A stretch of 64,000 nucleotides of DNA, taken from the NCBI GenBank assembly GCA_030765645.1, contig JAVCCE010000045.1:1-64000 (forward strand), in the 5' to 3' direction. A model generated the notes under the pieces. The model was not told where the DNA came from and ran no database searches. It was given only the letters and a program-made list of their open reading frames with translations. Positions 62,848-64,000 of this stretch are shown here, piece after piece (position 1 is the first letter of the stretch; the number at the start of each line of letters is the position of its first letter). The stretch comes from Candidatus Hinthialibacter antarcticus (GTDB lineage: Bacteria > Hinthialibacterota > Hinthialibacteria > Hinthialibacterales > Hinthialibacteraceae). A program made the translations under genes and the position numbers.

Positions 62848-63708
62848 ATGAAAATTCAACCGCCGAAAAGCGTTTTGATTAGCGGCGCCTCGACTGGGAT
62901 TGGCCGCGCTGTCGCGCTCTATCTGGATAAAAAAGGCTGGCGCGTTTTCGCAGGGTATCGTAAAGACGCCGACGCCGAGTCGTTAAAAAATGAAGCCAGC
63001 GAACACCTGACGCCTGTCCGGTTGGACGTTGCTAATTCGGACAGCATTGCTGAAACCGTCGGATCGGTAAATGAAATCATTAGCGAATATGGCTTGGACG
63101 CGCTCATTAATAACGCAGGCGTTGCGGTTGGCGGCCCGGTGGAGTTCGTTACTCGCGATCAGTGGCGTCAACAGTTTGAAATCAATTTTTTCGGCGCGAT
63201 CGAACTTACGCAATGCTGCCTGCCGATGTTGCGAAAAACCAAAGGCCGCATTGTGAATGTCAGTTCGATTGCGGGGCGCAGTTCGATGCCGTTTACTGCT
63301 CCGTATTGTTCATCGAAATACGCGATGGAGGCGCTGTCTGATTCTTTGCGGTTAGAACTGCGGCAATGGGGAATTCAGACCGTCTTAATCGAACCGGGCG
63401 CGATTGAGACGCCCATTTGGGGCAAAGCCACTGAGCAGACCCAACAGATGGAAACCGATTCCGCCTCGCCCGCGATGCAACTCTACGGCAAGGCGCTTAC
63501 ACAGTTTAATCAGGTTCTCAACAATGCAGCGAAACGGGCCGCGCCTGTCGATCTAGTGGTGCAGGCGGTGCGAAAAGCGCTCGAAGACGAGCCGCCGCGC
63601 GACCGCTACGTTGTGGGGCAAGACGCGCGGATGCGGTTACTACTTAAATTGTTTCCCACCCGTTTTCAGGATTGGGTTCTCGCAAAAAACATCGGGCTGG
63701 ACGCATGA
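62848..63708 (+). CDS. Short-chain dehydrogenase/reductase (SDR)
   Basis: The 286-residue classical SDR has SGASTGIG (12-19), LINNAGVAVGGPVE, VSSIAGRSSMP and the catalytic YCSSK near 152. The extended C-terminus (WGKATEQTQQ onwards) is typical of retinol-dehydrogenase-like SDRs. The substrate is unknown. ATG 62848 has GGAGA nine bases upstream; 62833 is rejected. The stop overlaps the start of the next gene (ATGA). Confidence 0.9.
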   Translation: MKIQPPKSVLISGASTGIGRAVALYLDKKGWRVFAGYRKDADAESLKNEASEHLTPVRLDVANSDSIAETVGSVNEIISEYGLDALINNAGVAVGGPVEFVTRDQWRQQFEINFFGAIELTQCCLPMLRKTKGRIVNVSSIAGRSSMPFTAPYCSSKYAMEALSDSLRLELRQWGIQTVLIEPGAIETPIWGKATEQTQQMETDSASPAMQLYGKALTQFNQVLNNAAKRAAPVDLVVQAVRKALEDEPPRDRYVVGQDARMRLLLKLFPTRFQDWVLAKNIGLDA

Positions 63709-64000
63709 AGCCGCTGATTGTTGGAACGGGATTGTTTTGTTTGGACATCGTGTACCCGCCGGGAGACGCTATCCCATCGCTGTATGCAGGCGGCAGTTCG
63801 CTGAATGTTGCTTGCATTCTGAGTGAGTTGGGCTGGGACGCGAAACTGATCGGACGCATCGGCGACGACCAGGCGGCGCAGTATCTGTTGTCTGATTTGG
63901 ATTCATTTCAAATTGATGCATCCAGCATTGTGTTGGATGCAGAAACCAATACGCCGATGTATTCGGAGACGTTCAATGATGCTGGTCATCAGTTTCAACG
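63705..64000 (+). CDS. PfkB-family sugar kinase, 5' part (cut by window edge)
   Basis: The frame starts at ATG 63705, overlapping the SDR stop, and runs open to the window end. It reads KPLIVGTGLFCLDIVYPPG, then YAGGSSLNVACILSELGW and GRIGDDQAAQYLLSDL, the N-terminal half of ribokinase/PfkB enzymes including the GGSSLNVA sugar-binding motif. The substrate is unknown, and the catalytic GAGD motif lies outside the window. Confidence 0.85.
   Translation, partial: MKPLIVGTGLFCLDIVYPPGDAIPSLYAGGSSLNVACILSELGWDAKLIGRIGDDQAAQYLLSDLDSFQIDASSIVLDAETNTPMYSETFNDAGHQFQ

Overview
The window reads as chromosomal DNA of a diderm (Gram-negative-type) heterotrophic bacterium of roughly 50% GC. The evidence is lipoprotein and Sec/Tat signal peptides, a Bat/MoxR operon, TPR proteins, ThuA and UbiD family proteins, an L28 with four zinc-ligand cysteines, and many structured intergenic repeats. 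This combination suggests an environmental, possibly uncultivated lineage (PVC/Poribacteria/Hydrogenedentes-like). That placement is inference only. No rRNA, tRNA, prophage, IS transposase or CRISPR array was seen.

Layout. 1-2.3 kb: a metzincin-like secreted protease of odd base composition, embedded in short palindromic repeats. 2.3-2.9 kb: a ParDE-type toxin-antitoxin pair with a frameshifted toxin. 2.9-18.1 kb: mostly plus-strand housekeeping and accessory genes (DUF309, NrnA-like DHH phosphoesterase, cohesin-like secreted protein, UbiD, Nudix, GT-C membrane protein, ABC-2-like permease, ThuA, DegT aminotransferase, BON lipoprotein, macro domain). 18.1-21.3 kb: a membrane protein, alanine racemase, a candidate small RNA or leader, and rpmB. 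21.3-28.7 kb: a Wzz-like protein, a GT-C mannosyltransferase-like protein and a complete BMP/Nup-type nucleoside ABC transporter with overlapping genes. 28.7-31.1 kb: a small HTH protein, an alpha/beta hydrolase and a radical SAM protein.

31.2-36.8 kb (minus): a ribose/galactose-type ABC importer with two tandem paralogous binding proteins. It is followed with almost no gap by two AT-rich genes of unknown function. 36.9-49.6 kb (minus): a GT-C-like membrane protein, then (in transcription order from a clear promoter near 49.5 kb) moxR, a family-2 glycosyltransferase, DUF58, a BatD/DUF4381-like protein, batA, batB, batC, batD, batE and groEL. A strong terminator hairpin lies just past groEL, inside the next reading frame. 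49.6-54.1 kb (minus): an FmdB zinc ribbon, dnaK, grpE, an AT-rich patch with a cluster of DnaA-box-like sites, and a purH gene that codes only for the IMP cyclohydrolase half.

54.3-64 kb: a TPR protein, a GlcD-like FAD oxidase, a YgjP-type metallopeptidase, two small unknown plus-strand genes behind a 21-bp palindrome, two SDRs, a kdgK/eda pair for 2-keto-3-deoxygluconate breakdown, and the start of another PfkB kinase at the right edge.

The observations most worth following are the DnaA-box cluster, the covarying two-hairpin repeat family, the promoter-terminator small RNA unit at 20.7 kb, the groEL-terminated Bat operon carrying a glycosyltransferase, the stand-alone IMP cyclohydrolase, and the AT-rich gene pair at 31.2-32.1 kb. 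I did not find a single clear-cut novel multi-gene system.
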